Source of the DNA: Parapristionchus giblindavisi
Taxonomy: Eukaryota > Nematoda > Chromadorea > Rhabditida > Diplogasteridae
Direction of reading: 5' to 3'
DNA: 64,000 nucleotides
Assembly: GCA_943737045.1 (NCBI GenBank)
Contig: CALSFV010000287.1
Location: forward strand, 326,001 to 390,000
The notes below the pieces were generated by a model. It saw nothing but the letters and a program-made list of their open reading frames with translations, made no database searches and was not told the origin of the DNA. Below, one piece after another: positions 21,994 through 33,298 of this stretch (position 1 is its first letter; each line of letters begins with the position of its first letter). The translations under genes were made by a program, and so were the position numbers.

Positions 21994-22869
21994 ACATGAC
22001 AAATGACTTTCTCGTGAAGTGTTATATCAATATGTCATAGATAAATCTTACTTCATTATGTTATGTCTATCGTGATCAATATATCGTAGATACAGTCATG
22101 CAACAATTTATCAAGAAAACAATAAAATAAAAAACAACAATTATTCATGTCTCACAATTAGTACTGATTCATAAAACACAAATAATAGCATTATGTTTTA
22201 TCTCTATTATTCCAAAGATGCGTACCTTTTTCTTTAACCCGTGAACAGTTCATTATCGTTTGCTTTATCACCTTCATAATACGTTTCATTTCTTTTTCTT
22301 TCATCACACGCGTTCCATATATTTATATGTATATTTATGAATACGTATAAATATTATTATTATAACAAATATAGAATATCTGTCTGACAAGGAACATGAA
22401 TCATTATTACTCATTTAAAATTTAACAACTGAATGTTCCCTATGTATGGGTTATGCTATCATGTCTGGCCTCTCCTTTTCAACGAATTAAATTTCGAAAT
22501 AGTTTGATAGGCAAAAATACGACATAATAACCACAAGCCGACCATGCGCCATTGAAGGATGAGTTATAATCATATAACATCACTTGAGTTTATATACTAC
22601 ATATGTTTCATATCAGGACAATATTCACTTTAGTCGAAACTCTTTTATTCTTATTATGCTGCGTTAATCGAAGCTTTCAATGATGTCTATCATTATCGAT
22701 CAAGTAGATCAAGATTATTGATTGATCAGAGATCTCAATCGAGATCTTTACCGTATTCAATCGGTTCACAAGTGTCCTGAGAGGGCTTCGACCAGTTTAC
22801 CTAAAACATATGCTGCATATGTTGTAGGTAAACTATGATATGTAATAGTAAAAGCGGTGATTGTATTAA
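21994..22869. other. 3' flank of gene B and intergenic DNA
   Basis: The first 190 bp match the inverted 15440-15625 and include AATAAAATAAAAAAC near 22123, a possible polyadenylation signal. The rest is AT-rich without a supported gene. At 22797-22836 there is a small hairpin, GTTTACCTA with TAGGTAAAC around CATATGCTGCATATG. Confidence 0.4.
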
Positions 22870-24817
22870 TCATACTTCGTTAGTCTTATTCCACATAGTA
22901 ATATCATACTCATAACATTCGAAATACTTGGAAGCTGTCATTAGACGATTCATTATACTTTGATATGGAGGATCATCGTGACCAAGCACTTTCTTAATTA
23001 TATATAATTAACTTTCGAATAAAAATAAGAGAATGGATCAAAATGCAATTTGTTCTTACACTCATATCCCGCATGATGTTCTTGTATTCATTAAAGAGAC
23101 ATTCTTTTTCGGCTTTCCAGACTGTAAGGGATGGATTTTGATCATCAATAAATAAATAAATCGATAAACGTACATTTGCCCATACAATAACATTGTTTGA
23201 TCTTTAGCATATCATCCAAATATGTAGATGAAGTTGGTTCTAGATCAGACCAAGGAATCAGTTCCTTATTGAAAAACCAAGCCACCTACAATTACTAGAA
23301 CGTAAAAATCAATAACTATAAATGGATCAATTAATAAAATCTTACACAATACATCCAACTCTCGAGATCATCTTTCGCACTGGGTTCGAATTGTCTCATA
23401 CATCCACGAGATGAGAAGAATAAGTCGGGAGGATCAATGCTTCTGTACATACGGTATGTATTATTGATTGATTTAATTGATGATTGATTTGTTATTGGAT
23501 CAAATCATAGATCTACCTACTTGGTCATTTCATGTGAATGTGACATCGCACATTCAAAGTTTGCTAACATTATCCTTCTACAGTTTCTGTCAGTTCCGAT
23601 CAGAAAGCTGCTAGGCTGAAATTGATTTATTGGTAAGACCCTTCCTTTAATAGACTCCGCCTACTTTGATGTTTCCATGAAGAATATTCATATGATGAAG
23701 ATTACGAATACCAATAAATGATTGAACAGAAAGGATCATGCTGAGCGTTCTCCTGGAATCATTTCAGTTTAGTTTATATTCCATTATTGATTACTCCTTG
23801 AAAGAAACAATACTTATTTATTTAAAACTCTCAATTCTCATCACATTCTTTTATCAAAATGTGTAGCCAAAGTGGAGAGATTCAAATTAATAGGATTTAT
23901 TAATAGGATATACTTTAAAAAGGTAGCGTTATCTCACTCAATGGCCTCTTCATTGCGCACACTATTTCTCTGTTCTCTAACAACGAGAGAGCATTGCGCG
24001 TCGAAGAGACCATTGAGTGAGGTTACGCTCCCTTTAATAGGATATTAATTTGGTTTACTGTAATGACACCGTTCACTTACGATTTGTCTTCTATACTATC
24101 GAGATATTCAGGAACACTTTGATTGAATAATGGATATACAGCAAAGTTCCATGGAGGATGAGAAGCCTAAGAAGAAGTTAATTCATATCAAATATACAAT
24201 GATTCCTACTTACAAAGTCAATGCAATGATAAAGATGATATGTATGAGCAGGATTCTTTATGTTCATGATAATATGGAAGAGGTTAACCTCGGCCTTTAA
24301 TAATAGAAATAAATAATTATAATAAATAATAAGAATAATAATTAATAATAACAAACGATTATAATAATCGTTGTTGTTTATTGATTAAAGGACTTTAAAT
24401 TCCTACATCATGTCGAATCCTCCTCATACGCCTTTTCCTATCGTTAGACTTGCAAAACTCAATTCTGAAAAAAAAACGAACCAATTTATCGGATATCAAT
24501 CATTTCGTGTGTACCTAACAGTTGAATGATCCGATAGTCTGCTAGACACAAAACACATTCCATATTCCGATATTTGCTCATAATTAATCATATATCTGAA
24601 TTAGGATTTGATTAGAACGAATGAGATGAAGATATTGTTCACGTATTCAATGAAGAAAGTATCAATCGATTATTGGTTGGTTCCCCTTCGACGAAATCAT
24701 CTGGAGATGGCGTTGGCACATTTTCACTGAATGAGTACCGTTGATGATGTCAAAGATTTAGGATAAAAGATCAAAGATTAAATGAACTTACTCATCTGTC
24801 GATGAAGTTGAATCCAT
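22870..24817 (-). CDS. Casein-kinase-1-like (CK1/TTBK-type) pseudokinase
   Basis: Twelve minus-strand exons with agreeing phases: 24817-24792, 24726-24643, 24595-24515, 24464-24407, 24294-24214, 24166-24081, 23752-23665, 23615-23521, 23442-23346, 23285-23174, 23121-23060 and 22992-22870; 330 residues. The CK1-family fold is clear from the FLIG after the catalytic loop, the DDLESWMY block (CK1/TTBK: DDLESW) and the LIPWSDLEP and DDPPYQSI segments. Catalytic residues are lost: HRDxKPxN reads HGNIKPSS, DFG reads NFE, the ATP-loop glycines are absent and the VAIK lysine region reads VRIEF. It is therefore probably catalytically dead. C. elegans-type nematodes have many CK1/TTBK-like kinases, often in the germ line. 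A family-H hairpin lies in intron 6. The start is 265 bp from the divergent acidic-tail gene. Confidence 0.8.
23914..24036. repeat. Short foldback element, hairpin family H (diverged copy 4)
   Basis: TAGCGTTATCTCACTCAATGG is matched inverted by CCATTGAGTGAGGTTACG, with TTTAAAAAGG and CCCTTTAA at the ends. The loop holds TTCTCTAACAACGAGAGAGC, a variant of the family core. It is in intron 6 of the pseudokinase gene. Confidence 0.5.
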
Positions 24818-25082
24818 TTTGATTCAGAGCCAACCGATTTGAGAGAATGGATACGATGCGAATGAATGATACTTTTATATAATCTCATTCTTTCAAACTT
24901 ATAAGCAGTTTTTTGGCGAATAAATCACAATTATCATATGTAGTGTAAAGTCATTTCGCTGGATCTGTCTAGGCCTCGATCGGTTAGTCTCTTCTTCGCA
25001 TTTTCTCCTCTCACCAAATCAAGATCAACAGCCAAAAGGATCCTAGAAGACTATAACCTCATTCGATCTCATTATCTTTATC
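24818..25082. promoter_or_regulatory. Short divergent promoter region
   Basis: Only 265 bp separate the pseudokinase ATG (minus) from the acidic-tail gene ATG (plus), so the two probably share a bidirectional promoter. I see no convincing TATA box or known factor site. Confidence 0.35.
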
Positions 25083-25664
25083 ATGGACGACTTCTGTCTC
25101 TCCGATCGTGGACGCTTAACAGCGGAATTGATCGCAGTCTTGCCTTCTGATATGCTCAACCGCATGATTCCTCCATGCCTTAAGGTATACTGTAAATGGG
25201 TGATACTGTGGATATTTGATCGACCCTACGTACCAAGTTCTGATTATGGTGTTGTGGTTTAGAGCATTCAATCTTTGGAGATATTGTTTTTGTGTGTATT
25301 AATCAGAACCCTGAAGTTGGCTTTATAATCTTATATCTATATTATATGAACCTACCGTAATCTCTTTATTTGTTGCAGAACAAATCGCATCAAGAGGTCT
25401 ACGATGAGATTCGCAAGCAATTGGAGTGCATGAGCAAGGAGAGAATAACGGCACTGCTGAAAGGTATATGGTATATTTCCATTTGAGACCGAGATATCGA
25501 TCAATCATCGTTTCCCTGATTCAGGCGAAGATTACATGAGTGTGGATGAGATAAGTGAGTCAGATGAGAATATGGAGGAAGATGAGAAAGGGGCGGAGTC
25601 TGAGAGTGAAGATGGAGATGAAGAAGAGGAAGATGTAGATGAACATGAAGAATCAGAAGAATAA
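25083..25664 (+). CDS. Unidentified 108-residue protein with a long acidic tail
   Basis: Exons 25083-25184, 25379-25463 and 25525-25664, phases agree, acceptors TTGCAG and TTCAG. The N-terminal half (MDDFCLSDRGRLTAELIAVL, then PSDMLNRMIPP) and exon 2 (HQEVYDEIRKQLECMSKERI) look folded and helical. The last 40 residues are almost only Glu/Asp/Ser with an EDGDEEEEDVDEHEESEE end. Such tails occur in histone chaperones and other nuclear proteins, but nothing else points there. The acidic style is like the E2 ORFs, but I see no alignable similarity outside the acidic runs. Confidence 0.65.
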
Positions 25665-25968
25665 CAATTCGAGTTGACCCAAGAACAGAAAGATGATGAT
25701 AATAATCACCAGCTTACACTTAATCGATATCAAATACAAATACTCCCTTAATTTGCCTTCAATTTTTTTGAAATAATTAATAATTAATCAATAATTTATA
25801 CAAACAATAAAACAATCATCTGCGTTTCGAAGGCAAATTCCGGGCTTGATTCGACGACCTCTCCATCTTCTTTTGATTCAATAATCGCTCTTCGCTTATT
25901 CTTATCCATGAATAAAGCAATTGTCAATTTCATACAATAAATGAATCATATATGTATTATACTTACAA

Positions 25969-26864
25969 GGGAAGCACCAGTTGCGACGGAGACGATTCTG
26001 AAAGCGACCCATATGGGTCGTTAGGGTTGAGGGGGAGACCACCAGAACTGTTTTCAAAAGTTGCCAAACTGTTCTGGTAATCTATATTTTCAATCAATAT
26101 TTTCAACGCATAGGCGCATAAAATGCCATTACTCTGTGTTCAATGAAGCTGCAGGTTTCAAACTTGGCAGAGACAATACCCCATGAGTGATACAAAACCT
26201 GGTCTAGTATGAGCCCGATCAGTTGAATTCTGGGAAATTTTAAAAATTTATTTTTTCTTATTTTGAGAGGTACAGGCAGTACCTTCTCAGGTTAATTTCG
26301 ATTCAATTTAAAAGCCAGATGTCTTCTATATATAGTAGACGACAATATAGTAGAGTTTCATGAAATTTCGTGATTTTCGGGAAAAGTTATAATTGAAGAA
26401 AGATGGTAGAAACCAGTTTCACGCTTTTTTCGAAATTGTCTGATTTTGTCCGATTAGGCTTTGACTTTGCCACGATAATTATCATGAAGACAGAAAATGA
26501 TCCCTATAATAGAATAGCTATAGATGCTCTTTTAGTCCCACAGCAAATCATTTTACTTTTTTAGACTTTCTGCGAAAATCGTGTATGTTCAAAATTGCTC
26601 AAAATTCAACCGATCGGGGTCATTCTCTACCATGTTTTGGAAAAATTGTGGGCTATTATCTCTGCTAAGTTTGGAATCTGCAGCTTCATTGAACACAGAG
26701 TTATGGTATTTTAGCTGCGCATATTTTGAAAAATATTGATTGAAAATATCGATTACCAAAACAGTTTGGCAACTTTTGTAAACAGTTTTGGCAGTCTCCC
26801 CCTCAACCCTAACGACCCATATGGGTCGCTTTCAGAATCATCTCCGTCGCAACTGGTGCTTCCC
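25969..26864. mobile_element. E3: 0.9-kb inverted-repeat element
   Basis: The left end GGGAAGCACCAGTTGCGACG is inverted at the right end, and the match continues through ACCCATATGGGTCG and TAGGGTTGAGGGGGAGAC and, more loosely, for about 200 bases (to TGAAGCTGCAG). The middle is unique and has no coding frame. No clear target duplication. A non-autonomous DNA element is most likely. Confidence 0.65.
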
Positions 26865-26896
26865 TAGTTAGAGTTGGCTATTCGGGATGCGGGATG

Positions 26897-27137
26897 CAGG
26901 CCCGCAATGGACCGCATGTCAATGCGGGCCCGCAACGTCAATGCGGGCCCGCATGCCATTGCGGGCCCGCAATACAATGCGGGCCCGCAAAGCGATGCGG
27001 GCCCGCATAGAGGCCACGCCCCTTTCTCACCACCTCCGCCGCCCGTTAAAACCCGTCGCGTGTACCCCGCGCACATCTATATATTATAGAAGTGACGTTG
27101 CGAACAAATTAGCGCACGCATGCCATTGCGGGCCCGC
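26897..27137. repeat. Array of GCGGGCCCGC palindromes
   Basis: Perfect GCGGGCCCGC at 26924, 26943, 26961, 26979 and 26997 (steps of 19, 18, 18, 18), a variant GCAGGCCCGC at 26896, and one more at 27128. Spacers are AT-richer and end in AT on either side. GC content is far above the surroundings. The open frames across it are by-products of the repeat. It could be a clustered binding site or repeat expansion. Confidence 0.7.
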
Positions 27138-27860
27138 AATCGCTCCCCCTCTCCTCCCTCCGAGGATGCGGGCGCGCAATGATTTTACGAGCCATTGTTT
27201 TTTAATGACGTAAATAAGAAACATTCTTCTCTTTCATTGTTTACATGTAAGTATCTTAAGAACTACGCAAGAAATACCATAAAGTGAGGTTGGAAAACAA
27301 GCAGAGAAGGAGTATCAAATCACTATTTTTTCATATAGCGATGGATTGTATAAATTCTCGCATGTCAATTGGCATTCTCACACAAGAGATGTGGCAAATT
27401 TGCATGAACATTCGCAGTTTTGAGTACCTGAACCTGAGGATGTGTACAGAAACTATCACTACTATAGTCCGTATAAAATGTGTTAGTGTAATTGCCTTTC
27501 TACTGGCTGCTAAATATAGAAAGAACTATCGATCAACTCCCCACGTTTTCCTCCCTTCCTTCCTCGCTCTCTCTGATCTACGTATTATCTCACTTGTGCT
27601 CTCTCTCTAAACATAGAAACACATTGTGGCTGTGGCTGGCTACTCTCGTACCAAATAAAAATGTATATTTTTATACGGTAAATAGTAACGATTCCTCTAC
27701 TACTGGCTAAGATTAATCACCTCAACTTCCATATTTCTTATTCTTATCGTACTTTATGTTTTTCATTATTCCATAAACCAATTTCTGTATCGAACAAATA
27801 ATTGTAAATTTTTATTACTATGAATGTTATGACCTTTATTACTTGGATGAATGGTGAATA

Positions 27861-30800
27861 TCAATTCCTTCCTTGAGAAGTGTTATCCACACGTGAAGTC
27901 GATAATGATATATGCATAGTAGTAGATTTGCTACGATGTTGGCCAAACCCAAACAACTTTCGGAATATCTTAAAGAGTCTTACAATTTTAATTTGTATAA
28001 AAAAAGTCTTACTTGAATTGGAGAATTTTTGGCAATAAAGATAAGAGAGAGTTGAGTTGAATCAAGAGCGTAGATTAACTGAAATGAATAATTACATCAA
28101 TCGATATATGTTCAGTTAAACATACGGGTGGGAAAAATCTGAGAAGAAAGATAGTGAATGAAGGTAGTGAAGAAGTGTCATTCAAATGAAATGAAGATTA
28201 AAAATATCGGAAAAGCGTAGAAGAAGATTACTCCGATCATCTGAGAATCATAATATTGTAGCATAATATTTATTAGTGAGAGTCTAACCCAAAAAAGTCG
28301 TATAGTTCGGTGCATAAGTTGAGGAGTCTTCGATTTCTCTGTGAATATTCGATTGTCCTGTGTAAATACTCTACTTAATTCAATCAATCGATATATTTAA
28401 AGTTAAGTTACAATTTGTTGACGCATAATGTATACAATATGGAAGGCTAAGATGAGGACAAGCGGCAAGATTGTGCAAAAAGCTATCCCGATGCATAAAG
28501 CTAAAAATTTATTAAACACGTTATATCATACCGTTTCAAATCAATTTCAATTTAAGGATGTGTTTCCTTTTTTCTGTTATTTTCATTTTTTCTGTTAGTT
28601 ACATAAAATGATAAACCTAGTACGACAGAAAATAGTTTGTCTTTAGATTCAAAATAGAATAATGAACCTTGACGTTCGTGAAGCCACGATATATTTCGTG
28701 TGATGAATCTCTATCATACTATCCGAACAGTCTTATTACGAAAAAACTCGTGGGTCTCCATCTTTAAAGTGATTCATAATGGTGAAATCGTTGAGCTCGA
28801 AAGTCATTCTTTATTGGCTGTTTCCAGAAAACCCATTTAGGCTAAATATGGGAGAGGATGAAACAATAAGAAACGTAAATTCGACACAACTTGAACTCAA
28901 ATGAAACCTATGAGCGGAATATTGACATTGATAAAAATCAGAAATTCGAAAGTGGAATGAGAGAGGCAACTAAGATTGTCGGTCATGATGTTTCCTGCAG
29001 TAGAGAAAAATCTCTCAACTTCCATACTTCCAGGGGAGGGGCGGGGGAAGGAGCGCATGCATTTTCACTGATAGAGGATCGTGAATTTGGCTCGAAAAAT
29101 ATATGGGAAAGCATTCGTCATTGAGTCAGAAAAAATGAAAATACAGTAAGAACTCGATCATTTCTCGAGTGGAAAATACAGTATGAAAAAAGTGTTGAAT
29201 TGCTTTCGAAACTGCCTTTTTTGTAGTTGAAAATCCCGTTTTCTCTTTATTCCATTGTTTTTGAACTCCCAGAATATCTAGTGTAAAACTCGAAAAGTTT
29301 CCGAGAAAGTCGAAAATTTTTTTGTCTGGGGTCGAAAAAACGAAAAATGTTTTTCGCCTCTCCCTGTTCCACACCGTGGCCCGTCGCGGTGTACACCGAT
29401 TTTGGGCCTTTCAACGTCGCTCCCCGCGAGCAAAAAAATAGCGGAGTTGAAATCTATGATTACTTGAATTGCCTCTATTGCTCACTCGTTCTCATTTCCA
29501 TACCATCCTATCACAAATGAACAAAAGAGAAGGTCTAGACAAACATAGACCATGATAAAGAAATGAGTCTTGAAACGAATTAGGTTCCATCATTACATTT
29601 TGCATTGTTTTATGACTTGTTGGAAAGTCGAAATATTGAACGGACTTCCACATTTGTCTCAACAATCAGCCGATGCATACGAAGAAGAAGAAATATGAAT
29701 GGAGGAATCGCAAAGACGTTCAAAAGGATAAACAGGAACTGAAAGTATATTCTGATATTGTATTTCTTTACATAGCCAATTCGAATTGTTCGCATCTGCT
29801 TCTTCATATTGAAGAAGCAATTCTAACTAGTACAGCGTGTCTAATAACACAGTTTACTTTTGTGGCATCATTCTTACCCAACTACTGTATACCGGTGAGT
29901 GGGGTTAGAGGGGAGAAAGGGAGAGTGAAAGGGGGGAAGAAAGAGAAAGAATGCCAATACTTTATATTGCTTAATTGAAATATGTCCTCAAAAATATTGT
30001 ATTGTGTGATCGATTTTGAGTGATCGATGAAGAGAAATCTGTATAATGTGTAATCGATTGGACCCCTCGAGGACCTAACAATAAGGGGACCCACTAGTAA
30101 GATTGAAGGAACTACACAGACAGACAAACGTGTCGTATCATTTTACAGTGCATAGTAATAAGAAAAAAATATTTTAAAAACCCGACAACACCCTTCACCC
30201 AGTTGTAAAACCATTTTTCAGAACTTTAAAGGTGGAGTCCGAATATTTTCGTGAACAAACTGTGAAGTAAAATAGATGGCTTAAGCTATCCCAAATACCT
30301 TTTTGGCCGTATTGATGGCCAGAATCAGGGATGAATCACTGTTTGAAGTTCAGACAAATGCTGTCTTTTAGGAATTGGAAACATTCGGCAGTCCCCACCA
30401 TATCGGCTAATGTGGGTAAAGATAAGTTCAGTTTGGCATTTTACCGCAATGTATCGTGTGTCCCATCCATATCGGCATAGTATTCCATTACAATAGACAA
30501 TATTGTAAGGAGTCAGGAGATATACTCGAAACAACCAACAGAAACTGAATTCGCTGATCATGTGACCTATCAGGAATGAAAACTTTTTGCCATGATAAAA
30601 TCACAATCTCACAAGGGAACCATAACACATTCCAATTTCCAAATCACATAGCCGAATTTCAATGTCAATTTTATCGAAGCTCATAAATATTTGAGATTTC
30701 TCATCAACGGTGTCTTATTAGAATCGGATACGGATTGGAATGGTATATGTCACTAGTCATACCTCCACCAGAATGTGTTATGGTTCCCTTGCCAGTATAG

Positions 30801-31118
30801 GCCAACCATTCAGAGAACTACTGAATTTTCGATTGTATTTGTTTCTCTCTCTCTAAAATACGTGAAATATGAATTAAGTATGGGATTACCTGATTTGCAA
30901 TGTATCCCCATCTAATATCTTGATTGAATGAAGAACTTTTGGTAAAAAGAATATAAAGAATAGCTGGATGAACCGTCGTTAGCGTTACAATCGGAACAAT
31001 GGTTTGGAATCTATCAATTTCATTTTATATAAGTATTTTTAAAATGTTCTTACGTCATGGAGATATCGAATGCAAAATCTCTGCCCAATTCAATGAGATA
31101 TTGAAGAGTTTCATTCAT
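27861..31118 (-). pseudogene. Degenerate seven-transmembrane chemoreceptor-like gene (left-arm copy)
   Basis: Mirror copy of the right-arm gene at 33299-36560. Counterpart exons run from the ATG at 31118 to the stop at 27861 (for example 28078-28013 and 27968-27861 for the last two). The same breaks are present as in the right arm. Because the arms are nearly identical, this copy adds no independent evidence for a gene. Confidence 0.45.
30612..30791. mobile_element. 180-bp MITE (left-arm copy)
   Basis: CAAGGGAACCATAACACATT at the left end and its complement at the right end. It is mirrored at 33626-33805 in the other arm, so it was present before the palindrome formed. It lies in the middle of the chemoreceptor-like gene. 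Confidence 0.7.
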
Positions 31119-31290
31119 TTTATTTATCTATTAAACGATGCATATATTACATAGAACAGCTATGCACGTCTTATTGTTAGCACGAAGCGGTTCACATTTT
31201 CAGTTATTTATTTATTATTTATTTCAGTATGAATATTTTTTCGATTCTCACAGTCGTAATAATGAGATTCTGAGATAAAAAGTTCTTTTT

Positions 31291-31634
31291 AAAGATGGTG
31301 ACCCGCGACTGTTCAGGTAAATCACTACACCCCTCTTATGCGAATGCAAAGTGATATGTGAAGAGTTAGCGCAGCCTCTCATCTATCCCATAGCGCAGTG
31401 GTAAACGTTCAGACTCCTTACCCGTTTGACGCAAGTTCGAAACCTATTGCCGAATTTCCTCAATTTTCAAAAAGCGCGCCCTTCCCTGAACCGGGCCTGA
31501 TGGTTCATTAATGTTTCTAGCGATCAATAGACTAAATCAGCACAAAATAAATAGTGTACTGTACGTAGAATAACTTTTGCTACCTTTCTGTCTTCACAGT
31601 TTGTTCACGAAAATATTCGTGGGACACCACCTTT
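31291..31634 (-). mobile_element. tRNA-like TIR element (family S), left-arm copy
   Basis: Ends AAAGATGGTGACCCGCGA and GGGACACCACCTTT are inverted repeats and match the copy at 49991-50333. The core contains TAGCGCAGTGGTAAACG, an A-box-like block, and then GCAAGTTCGAAACCTATTGC, a degenerate B box. The ends look like a DNA element and the core like a tRNA-derived one. The A-to-B order reads on the plus strand; the strand given is nominal. Mirrored at 32783-33126. Confidence 0.6.
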
Positions 31635-31702
31635 AATAATACTACTGCGAAGAAAAAAGAATAAAAGAAGATAAAAGAAGAAGAGCGGTTATATTAATAC
31701 TG

Positions 31703-31835
<133 letters not shown>

Positions 31836-31969
31836 TTGTCATGTTTTGTAAACATATAAATATATAATATTGTAATGTATCATTGAATGTTACATAGAAC
31901 TTCCAAAAGAGTGTACAATCATTTTGATGAAAAATATCTTAAATTATATATTTACAAATACTTAAAGAT

Positions 31970-32430
31970 GGAGTCCATTCAAAGATCAGGCCCGTTCAAG
32001 GATAGGCGCTGTTTTTGAAAATTGAGTAAATCTGGCAATAAGTGCTCGCGACAAATGGGTAATGAGTATTTTTTGGAACATTACACGAGGAATCATCTTC
32101 CAAATACTTTAATCAATCGAGACTAAAAATGACGATGTAGAGAACTCTAAATAGAACATAAAGTGGGAAGTCTTAATATTGGATGTTCTCTGGCTTCTAA
32201 CTGTTTAGACCGGCTAATAAAATGTACTTGTGTCACATCTATTTAGAGTTCTCTACATCGTCATTTTTAGTCTCGATTGATTAAAGTATTTGGAAGATGA
32301 TTCCTCGTGTAATGTTCCAAAAAATACTCATTACCCATTTGTCGCGAGCACTTATTGCCAGATTTACTCAATTTTCAAAAACAGCGCCTATCCCTGAACG
32401 GGCCTGATCTTTGAATGGACTCCATCTTTA
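31970..32430. repeat. Foldback sequence at the palindrome centre
   Basis: Both sides read AAAGATGGAGTCCATTC outwards and include AGGCCCGTTCA and GCGCTGTTTTTGAAAATTGA, which match the distal part of the family-S elements. The centre is an unpaired stretch at 32156-32237. The palindrome axis therefore lies in a rearranged, head-to-head pair of S-like fragments. Confidence 0.6.
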
Positions 32431-32562
32431 AGTATTTGTAAATATATAATTTAAGATATTTTTCATCAAAATGATTGTACACTCTTTTGGAAGTTCTATG
32501 TAACATTCAATGATACATTACAATATTATATATTTATATGTTTACAAAACATGACAATAATA

Positions 32563-32576
32563 ATAATAATAATAAA

Positions 32577-32617
<41 letters not shown>

Positions 32618-32619
32618 TA

Positions 32620-32713
<94 letters not shown>
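32563..32713. repeat. (TTA)n microsatellite, right arm
   Basis: Mirror of the left-arm tract but longer, which makes it the largest length difference I found between the two arms. Confidence 0.9.
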
Positions 32714-32714
<1 letters not shown>

Positions 32715-32782
32715 CAGTATTAATATAACCGCTCTTCTTCTTTTATCTTCTTTTATTCTTTTTTCTTCGCAGTAGTATTATT

Positions 32783-33126
32783 AAAGGTGGTGTCCCACGA
32801 ATATTTTCGTGAACAAACTGTGAAGACAGAAAGGTAGCAAAAGTTATTCTACGTACAGTACACTATTTATTTTGTGCTGATTTAGTCTATTGATCGCTAG
32901 AAACATTAATGAACCATCAGGCCCGGTTCAGGGAAGGGCGCGCTTTTTGAAAATTGAGGAAATTCGGCAATAGGTTTCGAACTTGCGTCAAACGGGTAAG
33001 GAGTCTGAACGTTTACCACTGCGCTATGGGATAGATGAGAGGCTGCGCTAACTCTTCACATATCACTTTGCATTCGCATAAGAGGGGTGTAGTGATTTAC
33101 CTGAACAGTCGCGGGTCACCATCTTT
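32783..33126 (+). mobile_element. tRNA-like TIR element (family S), right-arm copy
   Basis: Inverted copy of 31291-31634. Here the internal A- and B-box-like blocks read on the minus strand. Ends AAAGGTGGTGTCCCACGA and GGGTCACCATCTTT. It differs from the left-arm copy at very few bases, if any. Confidence 0.6.
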
Positions 33127-33298
33127 AAAAAGAACTTTTTATCTCAGAATCTCATTATTACGACTGTGAGAATCGAAAAAATATTCATACTGAAATAAAT
33201 AATAAATAAATAACTGAAAATGTGAACCGCTTCGTGCTAACAATAAGACGTGCATAGCTGTTCTATGTAATATATGCATCGTTTAATAGATAAATAAA

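Noticed and set aside
25796..25909. 37-residue minus-strand ORF starting MDKNKRRAIIESKEDGE
   Set aside because: Coding-like composition but no splice partner, and it lies in the 3' flank of the acidic-tail gene. Not enough support.
26896..27010. CRISPR-like array (short repeats at even spacing)
   Set aside because: The repeats are 10-base palindromes with 8-9-base spacers in a eukaryotic genome, far from CRISPR dimensions, and there are no cas genes.
26864..27213. Frames with repeated CGPA or RARN motifs
   Set aside because: By-products of the GCGGGCCCGC palindrome array.
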